In this document: positions 35,509-45,600 of the stretch, one piece after another
Numbering within the stretch: the stretch's first letter is position 1
How the letters are laid out: each line of letters begins with the position of its first letter
NCBI GenBank assembly: GCA_963969395.1
Contig: OZ017797.1
Location: 19,096,001-19,160,000, forward strand
Source of the DNA: Pseudoscleropodium purum
Lineage: Eukaryota > Streptophyta > Bryopsida > Hypnales > Brachytheciaceae
Length of the DNA stretch: 64,000 nucleotides
Direction: 5' to 3'
The notes under the pieces: generated by a model
What the model was told of the DNA's origin: nothing
Database searches by the model: none
Seen by the model: the letters and a program-made list of their open reading frames with translations, nothing else
Translations under genes and position numbers: made by a program

Positions 35509-35762
35509 AATCCTCCATTCAAAGTGGGACCAACAGGGTGAATTTTTGTGTTTTCTTGGGTAAATGTAAAAAGAAAAGTCCCCTATTTTGTGTAGTGTAA
35601 ATACTATGTTCTTCACCTCTCCTAGCTACTAATTTGGGGTCTTTGATTGCAAATATGAATTCAAAATTTGCAAATTTAATCATGAGTGACAAATAAAAAA
35701 ATCCTTGCGGTTTCTCTCTTGGGATTAATTCACTCTACTGGTCCCACTTTGAATGGAGGATT
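35509..35762. mobile_element. TA-flanked MITE with perfect 24-bp inverted ends
   Basis: The element is 254 bp. Its ends, beginning AATCCTCCATTCAAAGTGGG (35509-35532) and the inverse at 35739-35762, are perfect 24-bp inverted repeats. TA flanks both sides (35507-35508, 35763-35764), as for Tc1/mariner-Stowaway elements. The interior is AT-rich without a transposase frame. Perfect ends suggest recent insertion. Confidence 0.88.
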
Positions 35763-35764
35763 TA

Positions 35765-37530
35765 GGGTCCTTTGTTGCAAACTAATGAGCAAGGATTTTG
35801 TTATGTAATGTTTTTTTAATTGGATCCAAGCATGTCACCAATTCACTATGATGGGGGTTTTTAGATAGTTTTTTTTACTTAAAGTGTTTTTCGATACAAT
35901 GTTATTCATGACAAAAATATGTTCTTTTAGGATGTATTTTAATTAGGGTTTGGAGGACAACAAAATAAACTAGTGATTTGTAGTATAATATTTCTAGTTG
36001 TTGTGAGAAAATCCCTTCTGAATGATTAGTGTATTAATGATCACATTAGAGGGGAGAAGCATTGTCAACCATAACAAACATGCAAGTTCAAAACCAAAGG
36101 TGGGGTAATTGCAAGAAAGACCTATTGATTTTGTTGTGTTTTGATTGTCTTTACAAGAATTTTGGGGGATTGAAAAGAAATTAAAAAATTAAAAAAATGG
36201 AAAATTAGCAGTAGGGTAAAAATAATGTATTCACAAAAATTCAAATCTAAAAAAATTCTCTAAAGTTATGAAAAAAAAAAAACCCGAAAAAAGTTCAAGA
36301 AAATAGATATATTTGTATCTATATTTTTTGAAAAGAGAAAAAATATTTCCAAAAAATAAAATAAAAGATAAACATTTTTTCAAACTTGTACTTCTAAACA
36401 ACTAGTTACATCTTGAAGAAAAGAATTTGAAAGCCTCAAGTTGATACAAAGATAGCACACTTTGAAGACATATTCAAGCTAGAGCAACAATATTTTTTTA
36501 AACCAATAGGCCAATTTATGTAAATCTTGTACATGATTTCAAATTCCAATTTTTATCTTCCCATTTATTTTTGGCCCCAAAAGAATAGTACCCCCTCCCC
36601 ATACAAACGGTTAACCCCTAAAGGTCAGAGACTATGTTTTCACCAAAAACGTTCCCAAATTGCCATTTCTGCCACAAGCATCAAATTTCAGATGAAAAAT
36701 ATTTTTGGACACATGTAACCGTAGGATCTTGTATTAAATTAGTTTGAAAAGATGTGGAAAAAATTTCAGAATTTTCCACCGTGTAGATTGCAAGATATTA
36801 ACGTTTGAAGTGACAAAAATCATTTTTTTGACCTATGAAAATATTGGCAGCTGTACTTCACAAGGTCACATTTGTATGAAAAAATGTTCAAAATAATGGT
36901 GCTTTTTTGGATTCATTCTTCAAGGCAAGTTGGCTACATGCTTGAAATTTTTTGGATCATTTAGAATTGCACAACATATAGGAAAAAATTAATAAGTAGA
37001 AAAAAGTATAAAGTAATTCAAAACACTAAATTGTTAAGAATTTAATTATAGAATTGAAAAATTCCAATCCCAACGGTGGTAATGTAATAATAAAAATCTA
37101 CATCATATTTTTTTTATTTTTTATAAAATATATTAAAAATTTAGTTAAATAAAGGACTCCAAAGTTTATTTTTGAGTAGAGAATCCATGACTATCCACAA
37201 ACTAGAATACTTCATAATTTTCATCTCGTAAATTAAAATGGAATGATTCAAAGCTTTCCACATATATATAAATCTAGAAAATCAATTTCAAATTTTTATT
37301 TTTGAAAAAAGTGATTTTTTAAGAAATTTTGGGGTTGCCCATCGAGCATTGAAAATTACATATCATACAATAACTTTTGAATCATGTAGTCAAAAGTTAT
37401 GAAAATTGTTGGGCCTTAAAGTTACTCTTCAAGCACATGTTGTGTGAAAATTTCAAAGAAAATAAATAAAAATTTCATTCGTAGTGAGCTACCAAAAATT
37501 GCTATGTTGTCAAAAAACGTAGTTTGGTCC
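35765..37530. repeat. AT-rich region with a dispersed repeat (copy 1)
   Basis: About 36612-36830 and 37180-37330 resemble 63290-63490 and 63840-64000 in the same order and orientation. Shared blocks include ACCCCTAAAGG, TGCCATTTCT, GTAGGATCTT, TTTCAGAATTTT, TAGATTGCAAGATAT and CATAA-TTTC-TC. A part is also present at 44660-45600. No protein can be read; probably an old transposon family. Confidence 0.65.
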
Positions 37531-37538
37531 TTTAGGGG

Positions 37539-37765
37539 CCTGGTTGTTATAATAGACAACATATTATTGTTCATGGACAAATCAGACTGATTAAGACTAA
37601 TATGTTACCAACTTCGGAGCCCTGTAACTTTTGCAAGAATGATCCAAATCAGATATATGAGATGTTTTCAGCATCTACAAAAATTGTAGACTTTGGCAAC
37701 CAATCAGCCCTAATTGGTCTGATTTATCTATAAACAATAATATATTATTTACTATGACAACCAGG
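37539..37765. mobile_element. hAT-like MITE with 8-bp target duplication
   Basis: The 227-bp element starts CCTGGTTGTTATAATA and ends TACTATGACAACCAGG. Imperfect inverted repeats extend about 80 bp inward (TATTATTGTT-AT-GA-AAATCAGAC appears on both arms). The octamer TTTAGGGG flanks both ends exactly (37531-37538 and 37766-37773), the 8-bp duplication typical of hAT elements. No transposase frame. Confidence 0.88.
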
Positions 37766-37773
37766 TTTAGGGG

Positions 37774-39440
37774 TTAATTGCTTCTAATTAGCTTAGTTGT
37801 CTTGTCAAATACAAAGACAACTCTACAAATTAGACACTATTTGTCTAATAAAGTCAACTATAAGGTTGTTTTTCTCAATAAAGATTCAATAGTTACAATT
37901 TTGACATATTAATGTTTCATTTTATTAAAGCATTTCAATTTGATAATTACATATTATATTCTAAATTGCCTCAGCTATGAAATATCAAATATGCCTTTAG
38001 AATCCCAAAATGTCATGCATACTTGACATTTATCGTACACAACACACGACATGCGACGTCTATCAAACACCAAAACCCAAAATTCTGACAAGACAACCCT
38101 GCTTATTAGATGACATTTGGCGGAATTTCAGTAATATTTGAATCTACTCACTTATTCTTGCCTTTAGAAACAAGGATCATTAGATCATGATGTTTGAAAC
38201 ATTACCAACCCTCTTACCCTCTTCCTATAATTTTTACTTAGTTTCATTTTGTTCATTTCTTTTTTGTTTGTGCTTGTTTCTTTTCATTGTCCAATTGTTA
38301 GGCTTGGTTGTTGTGTACTGTGGTTTTTTTTAATGCAATGGTTTTTCCATTTGTTCCAAAAAGAAAAAAAAAAAAAAATACTAAGCTTGAAATCTTAGAA
38401 TTGTTAGAAAAGCTTTAGATAGGTATCTCCAATTTTAATTTATACATCCACTTCTAGATTCAATTGAATATTTAAATTTGTGAGGGTACAAATATTCTAT
38501 TCAATTATCAAAATACAATAATTTCTACAAGGCAAAAGTACAAATTCAAAGCAAAACCTAAGGTGAAATCTACAATGTAAATTATCTAATGTTCAATATT
38601 ATCTCACAACAAAGTATTAAAGAAGCTTGATTTTTTGTATCAATTGCAAACAAACTAAAGTAAAACTTAATACTCCAAAATCATCATTTGTTTGACCAAA
38701 AACTTTCACTACAAGATTCTTGCCTAAAATAAAGATATTAGTTTTAAGGATGAACATTGTTTGAATACCACTGAAACCTAGTGACAAGTTATATTATGGC
38801 TACGATTAATACTTCAAAAATTTACAACTTATTCATACAAAGCCCAAATATTATTGGTAAGCTTGGTTTGGTCCTTTTATTCCGCCCCTGGCAAATTGCA
38901 GGGTGGCGTTGTTGTTGTTGTTGTACTACCGGTATTTTTCTAGCCTTTGAAATGAAACGTTTCTCGATCTGTGTGTCCCTCCTCCAAATGTCTGTTCTAG
39001 GTGCGGATCCCGGCCCGGAAATGCCGTTTACTGATCGAAAGCTGATAGAAGGCAACTTAATTACCTGAATCTCCCACGATTCAGAACTGCATGACATCAC
39101 TTCCATCATCCATGATTTCCATCCATTGATGCTCCTCTCACTTAGCTCGATCGATCACACGAGCTCCAAGACTCCGATCCGAGAGTGCAACAAATCCGGT
39201 CGACTCGAATCTAAAAAAAAATAATCAAAGTTTGATGAGATACTCAACCGCAATATGCTCGCTTCACCTATGCTTCGCCAGCACCTTCCTGCACTCCGTT
39301 CCTAAAATAACCCTGATCTCCTACAGTATTTATTATTATTATTTATCATTATTTTTGGCAAGTATTTTCCTTGCTCCTTTGTCCAGTCCCTTCCAGAACT
39401 CCCAGCCCACTCTCCTTGCTGCATGATCGAGGCGCCGGGA
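37774..39440. other. AT-rich spacer upstream of the AIFM2-like gene
   Basis: No gene seen. The last few hundred bases are GC-richer and probably regulatory. Confidence 0.35.
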
Positions 39441-40064
39441 CAAGTTATATAGAGTCGGTACTTGCTGCTGGAACTGCACTCCTGATTGATTTTGCAGTGA
39501 CGCGCCCGTACTAGCGCTGAGTCTTCTTTAGCTTAGTTTGCCATTATTCCTAGATTTCATTTCTGTTCGATTCACTGAGTTGTCGATTATTCACCACTTT
39601 TCACCAGTTGTAGTAGCTCGACCTGATCTGATCTGATCTAGCTGTCGATCGATCGATCGGTGTGACTGAAAAGTTTAACTCAGGTAAGGAATGGAAAAAG
39701 AGGTGTCTTCTGGCAATGAATGAGTCGACGTTGTTTCTGTCGATCTGATCTTTTTAGGTTTTGAAATGTTGTACTAGGTGCCATTTGAGTACCTGGAACT
39801 GCGGCAGCTAGATAGCTAGTTGGAGTCGATCGATGCAGAGTACAACTTACTTTGTCTACTTGATTTGGTATCAATCGTTCTCCAGTGTTGGTTGCATGTG
39901 TAGATCTGCTAACACGGTTCTGGTGGTGATCGAGGTCAAATGAATATTAAATATATATGCAGTCGTCATCTGGTTGGTGCATTAGTTTCTGTAACAAAAA
40001 AGGTAGAATTTATTGGCAGACGTCCGCCATTAATTGGCAGGACGTACTCTGTGCAGAGCGAGGG
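39441..40064 (+). promoter_or_regulatory. Putative core promoter and 5' UTR intron of the AIFM2-like gene
   Basis: A TATA-like TTATATAG lies at about 39446. A strong donor (CTCAG|GTAAGG, intron from 39684) and acceptor (CTGTGCAG, ending 40056) define a likely leader intron of 373 bp. I see no ATG between the probable start region and 39683, so the first ATG of the spliced leader is 40065. GATC-rich short repeats occur at 39625-39660. Confidence 0.5.
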
Positions 40065-43000
40065 ATGGGAGCTGGAATGGCAGACAAGAAACGCATCGTG
40101 GTGGTGGGTGGAGGAGTTGCAGGCACCACCGTCGCGCACGCCTTCGACACGAACGCTTACAATCTGACGCTCGTCGACCCGTATGCATTTCACATTCCTT
40201 AGCCATGGAAAAATATCTGCTTGCCACAGCAGTTGCCCTAGTAGAACTCTGTCTTCTAGCAGCAGAAACTTTCAAACCCACAGTCTGCCCTGTTTGCGTT
40301 TGTGTATCCAACTGTTTGTCGATCGTCATATTTGACAAAATTGGTAAAATTTCAAGAAATTGGCACTCCTCCGTAGTAGCCTCAGATCTAAAACAGTCCT
40401 TACTAGCTAGTTTCTCAAAAAAAATTCATTTAAATATCGCAATTTTGACGGTCTTGAACGCGCCATTGAGGTTAACGAACATGATCATTAATGTTTCTAG
40501 CTGCTAGGCATTCCCACGTACCTAGAACATAAATTTCTCGAGCCAGTAAGTAAAAACATGTCGCATACACACGGTAGCAGAGATACAGACCTTATCACGG
40601 AACAATCGAAAGTGTGTTTTCACAACATGTCCGACATGTGAGCGTGTCTAGACAGCTTCGTTTTCGTTGTACCGTCTCCTATCCGTGCCATGGCTGGAGT
40701 TATAATTTAACGGCGCCGACTGTTGTATGTGCTCAGAAAGGAGTACTACGAGGTTCCGTTCGCCAAGCTGAGATGCATAGTGGAGCCCAAATTCGCGGAG
40801 CGGTCGATTGTGAAGCACTCCGAGTACATGAAGACGGGGAAAGTGTTGCAGACTGCAGCGAGTGGCGTGACCGATTCTGAGCTTCTCACAGCTTCCGGTG
40901 AACGAGTGCCGTTTGATATCCTCGTCGTCGGTACTGGCACCTTGTTCTCCGGACCCACCACCAAGAATGAGCTCCTCAAGGATTACCAAGCTGGTAAATT
41001 AGCTATTCTATGCTTTCGCGAATCTCAATGCATGTGGTATAATCTTTTGGTTGCTTTATCTAACAAAATGTGAACGGGTTCTTCAAGGATGACTAAGCTG
41101 GCATGCATGGTGACCAGTCTATGCTTGCAACAAGCCTCATTTTTCGGTTGCCATTTCTAAACATTTCATGGTTAGATGGTTACTGCGCTCTTCAAGGATT
41201 TCTAATTAAGTTGGTAACCATTCTGTGCTTTCATCAACCAAACATTATCTCATAAACTTAATTTGTAAGTTTTCTTTCAATTCCGTTGCGTTATCGATCT
41301 ATCGTATGGGTTCATGGGTAAAGAGTTCCTGAAGAATTGCCAAGCTGGTAATCATTCTATGCTTTCACCAACCGCAGTGCACAAGAAAATTTCCATTCAA
41401 TTTCGTTAAATTGGCGATATCCCATTACTTATTAAGCGCGGTATAGGCGGTACTCATGACAGGTATGGATTTTGGATTCAGGCCGCGAGTCCTGAACCGC
41501 GCTTAAGTAATGGGATATCGCCAATTTATCGAAATTGACGTTAAATGGCAGAGTTTTGCACAATTTCACTGAACATAAAGCTCCACCTGTCCCCCAAACA
41601 TCAGAGTTTGCCTCAGTCGTCATTTATTATGAGTGAGTATTCAACGTCGTAAGAAATTGTTCATAATTTCAATTTGTTCCGGCCTCTAAGTAAGTGAAGT
41701 GCGGTTGCAGAGAACGCCAAGCTCCTGGCAGCCGAATCCGTGCTGATCATCGGTGGAGGCCCCGTGGGCGTGGAGCTGGCCGGGGAGATCGTCACCGACT
41801 TCCCCAACAAGAAAGTCACCCTGGTGCACGGCGGGGACCGTCTGATCGAGTTTCTGGGGCCCAAGGCTTCCACCAAGGCGCTCAAGTGGTTGCAGTCGAA
41901 GAAAGTCACGGTCCTCCTCAACGAGAAAATCGACACCGAAGGACTGGCGGGGCCAAACTACGTGACCAAGAAGGGGACCGCCATTCAGGCCGATGCGCAC
42001 TTCGTGTGTATTGGAAAGCGACTGGGATCGTCCTGGTTGAGGGGCTCCGACTTGGAGGCGATGATGGATAGCAACGGGAGGTTGCAGGTGGACAGGAATA
42101 TGCGCGTGCAGGGGCATTCGAACGTCTACGCTCTCGGCGACATTTGCAACACCAAGGTGCTTTCGAAATTCCCATCTCCATTGTTTTCAAGTTCACTGTC
42201 TGGATGTTGTTTCAACACGTCATGCACACGGCGACGTGCGTACAATTTACGTCTGTTTCGTGAAATTGGCGAAGTTCCATTACTTGGCACTTTTCAGGAA
42301 GTACGGCATATAAAAATCATAAACCTCAATATCTGTCCTAGTTTTACGCGCTTTGTGTAGATGTCTGTGACAGTTTCTGGCGTCCGAATCCCGGATTGCC
42401 AATCCCGACCTAAATGTGTTCTCAACAGGGGAAAGTAGTGCATTCCGCTGATTTTCCCTGTTTTGCCGCTTTTCCTTGATTCCCCGTCCTACTGCAATAT
42501 GTCTAAAGACTATTTCATACTTGTAAGCTCTAATATAAGTAACCCACTTCTGTTATAAACAAGTTAGAAATAGTACTTTGATTCAAAATTAAGAGTAAAA
42601 TATCTTATTAAGAATTACTTCGTCACTTTTCAGCTGGACACACAGCCAGGAACCCTAACTCTACACCAGTCCTACTGTAGTTTTTTTTGTCTTGGCTAGT
42701 TTTTAGAGCTTTGTGCAAGATGAACATTTGTCACAATTTTGGGCTCCCAGAAGTTAACCAAAACTGGCCACAGTACAGTATTGATGACTTCTTGATGATG
42801 TACGCATTGCAGGAAAGCAAGCAGGGCTATCTTGCCCAACAACAAGCAGCGGTGGTGATCACCAACATCAAGAAGCACATCAAGGACTCCTTTACGGCCA
42901 AGCTGTCCGAGTACAAAGCGGCGGGGACGACGATGGCGGTGGTGTCGCTGGGAAGGAACTTGGGGCTCATGCAAATGCCGCTGGGCACGCTGCTGGGGAG

Positions 43001-43073
43001 ATTGCCGGGCATGCTCAAAAGCAAGGACTTGTTCGTCGGGGCCTCGAGGAAAAATCTCGGTTTGGCTGCTTAG
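40065..43073 (+). CDS. AIFM2-like: AIFM2/FSP1-like FAD-dependent NAD(P)H oxidoreductase
   Basis: Exons 40065-40180, 40737-40993, 41711-42156 and 42813-43073 join in phase to 359 residues, the size of plant apoptosis-inducing-factor homolog A/B proteins. The FAD-binding loop is IVVVGGGVAGTTVA (GxGxxG at 15-20). The NAD(P)H loop is VLIIGGGPVGVELAGE (139-144). The second FAD motif VYALGDICNTKE ends exon 3. The C-terminal QGYLAQQQAAVVITNI helix matches the family. In animals this family reduces ubiquinone and related quinones and protects lipids from peroxidation; in plants the exact substrate is less certain. There is no mitochondrial presequence. The start chosen is the first ATG of the leader, giving MGAGMADKK; a second in-frame ATG lies four codons on. 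Intron 2 holds repeats that copy the exon end. Confidence 0.92.
40969..41372 (+). repeat. Tandem copies of exon 2 end plus splice donor in AIFM2-like intron 2
   Basis: The genuine junction (about 40969-41020) reads GAGCTCCTCAAGGATTACCA, AGCTG|GTAA, then ATTCTATGCTTTC. Diverged copies follow at about 41077-41124, 41184-41232 and 41322-41372, each with a TTCTTCAAGGAT/TTCCTGAAGAAT block, AAG(C/T)TGG(T/C)A and TCT(A/G)TGCTT. The spacing is about 107-138 bp. Two of the three copies keep GGTAA, so could act as decoy donors. Confidence 0.8.
41398..41537. repeat. Foldback (inverted repeat) element in AIFM2-like intron 2
   Basis: Arms 41398-41441 and 41497-41537 are near-perfect inverted repeats, differing by a 3-base insertion and one mismatch. 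The core AAATTGGCGATATCCCATTA occurs in both arms. The 55-base loop could let the transcript fold into a long hairpin. Related single copies occur at 42261-42300 and 43833-43875. A MITE family is likely; no clear target duplication. Confidence 0.85.
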
Positions 43074-44655
43074 AAAATTAAAGAAAAAAAACGAGGAATT
43101 CCACAGCAAGCACCAACAAATTTTTATCTACCTTAGTTTGAATGGTTTCCAAGTGTTTCAATCGATCTTGGTGTCAGACTTTGAGAGTTTTGATCAGATC
43201 CTTGTTTGATTCTCGCAAGTTCTGACTCAGACTGTTTTATGAACTACAGTAGTGAGGTCTTTGTATTATTCTATGTAGGTCTTTATAGAGCATTGCTCCG
43301 ATGTGTACGTGTCTTTGCAGAGAATTGCAAGGGCAGTGTACGCATTCTTTGTTACGTACGTAGTCTTTGGAATTAGATTTCTAGCCTGACTTTAATTTGT
43401 CTTGAGATGTAGAGTGTTGAAGCATTTGAAAGTGACTTCAACTTGTACAAATATCATCTGGAAATGAAATGAATGTGATTCTTACGTGGAGTTTCAGATC
43501 GGACCCTTCTTAGATTATCTCAAATTCAGACTCTGTTAATATAACTGTATTGTAGGTCTTCATCTTTGTAGACCGCTGGGATATAGTACACGTGCAATTT
43601 CTTTGTTTGGAAATTAGTTTGTTGTCAGTTATTTTGTCTTCAGGTGTTGAATGTAGAAAGATTTTGAACTTGAAGAAATGTAAAGAATCTGGAAATGAAT
43701 GTGGAATCTTTTGAAGTGCAGTTTGTAATCATGTGTGACGGAAGTAATCCCGACCTAATTGTGCGCTTGCAAGCCAAAATGATGAAGAAATTTTGTGCAT
43801 TGGCAAAGTAATGCTTTTGATAACAGATATTTCATGAAAATGGCGGTATTCCACAAACTTGGCACTTTTAGGTTCAAAGTGTGCGGTTTGAACTGTATAC
43901 CTGTCCTAGATTTCAGGTTATCAGGGTCTGAAATCTATACTATTCTTAGAAAATTAATGGGAAAATGGCAGAAAAATGACACCATTTTCACAAAGTATCT
44001 ATTTGCAAAATCCAAACGATTGTGTAACACTTTGAGGGCCAATCAATGAATAGACAATTTCATCAACTTGAATAGAATATCTTGAAGGCCACCACTTGTA
44101 AAGGTGTATGGCTTGAAACAAAAATCTATGAAAGTCTTCATTAGATTTTGTAGTTTTGTATAGTATGAGGAATTGTACCATAATTAAGTAGTGAAATTGA
44201 CAATATGAACTATAAATGTGATGAGAATGGGAGGTGGTAAGCTTGGTGAATCTAAAATCCATCTTATATTTTTATGCATTCTACAAAATCTATATTTATA
44301 GTATTCAAATTTTGTCCAATGTGCAAGATAACAAATTGAAAGAAATGTTACAAAAAAATTGACACATTACAAAGCTATTTTCTCCTACTATCCCCATTTC
44401 CATATAATTAATGCAAAAATCACCTATGCATTTTTTGCCAAATGAATATTATATTATAATTAGGGATATTTGGAGAAAAAATTGAGTCTTCGTTGCTCTT
44501 CACACTATTAGTGATGCTCAACAAAAGCTATTAATTTGTAGTTGAAAATGTTACAACTTGAAAATTACAATGCAATGCTATAAATATTCAACATATCTTT
44601 GTGAAGATTACATCTAACCAATTGATAATTAGTTTTGAAAGAAATACCCTCACAT
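43074..44655. other. 3' flank of the AIFM2-like gene and AT-rich spacer
   Basis: Contains the 3' UTR. A repeat related to the intronic foldback is at 43833-43875 (TGGCGGTATTCCACAAACTT with GGCACTTTTAGG after it). No gene seen. Confidence 0.4.
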
Positions 44656-44659
44656 CTTT

Positions 44660-45600
44660 AACCCTAAAAGTCCTATGGCCATTTTTTTTCATCAAAAAAC
44701 ACTCAAAGATGCCATAAGAGCAAAATTTTTAAGCATTTGATTATTTGTGTATCCAAGCATAAGATCTTCCACTAGACTTTTATGAAAATATGTGGAAGTA
44801 ATTTTGAAAACTTTGAGTAGGTAGATTAAAAATATTTGCAATTTAAATATTAAATCTTTTTTTTTGTACCTTACCACATTAAATTATAAGACTTTGAATC
44901 TTCTTAACATAAAATTTCTACACTGCAAATTTTGAATTAAATTTTTCTAATGTTGAAGAACTGAGTTCAAAATTTAAAATAAAAATTGAATAAGAATACT
45001 TAAGTTCCATTTGTCTTCAAAAAATTAATAAGTAGAAGTAAATTTTGGATTGAAGATTGCTAGCATGAGAGCTTAGGATCTTGAGCCTAAGAGTCTAGGA
45101 ACCTAGGCACCTATAAAAAAAATTCTTTCTATGGTTATAGGATATCTATGGTGTAGGTGCTTATGCTATAGGTACCTATATTATAAGCACATTCCATGGT
45201 TATAGGATACCAATGTTATAAGTATGTATGTTATAGGCAACTTCAATGGTTGAGGATCCAAAGCTCATAGGCTCACATGCTATTGTTGTTGGTATTAGAT
45301 TGAAGGAAAATCTAAATTGATAATAGTTTTAAGATGGACTTAAGGCACATTAATCTTAATGGTAATATTATTTTAACAAGGAAATAAACCTTGTGCAACT
45401 TCTTTTTTTTAAATTGTGAAAATTGAGGTCAAATCAAGATCTAATACAATATTTTCCCAAGAAAATGCTATGACTACCACAAAACAAGATGTTCCATAAC
45501 TTTCACAATACTATATTAAATGAAATGAATAAATTTTTCTATAAATAAACAAAAATATAATCTACATTTTAATTTTAAAAAGAAGTTATTACAAATTATG
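44660..45600 (+). repeat. Dispersed repeat (copy 2) with an inserted segment
   Basis: Resembles 63290-64000 in the same orientation: CCTAAAAGTCCTATGGCCAT with AAAACACTCAAAGATGCC, then AAAATTAATAAGTAGAAGTA, GAAGGAAAATCTAAATT, ACCTTGTG-AACTT and AAACAAGATGTTCCATAACT. Between these, about 45060-45290 has no counterpart and contains a degenerate repeat with ATGGTT(A/G)(T/A)AGG at 45131, 45196 and 45246. Confidence 0.65.
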
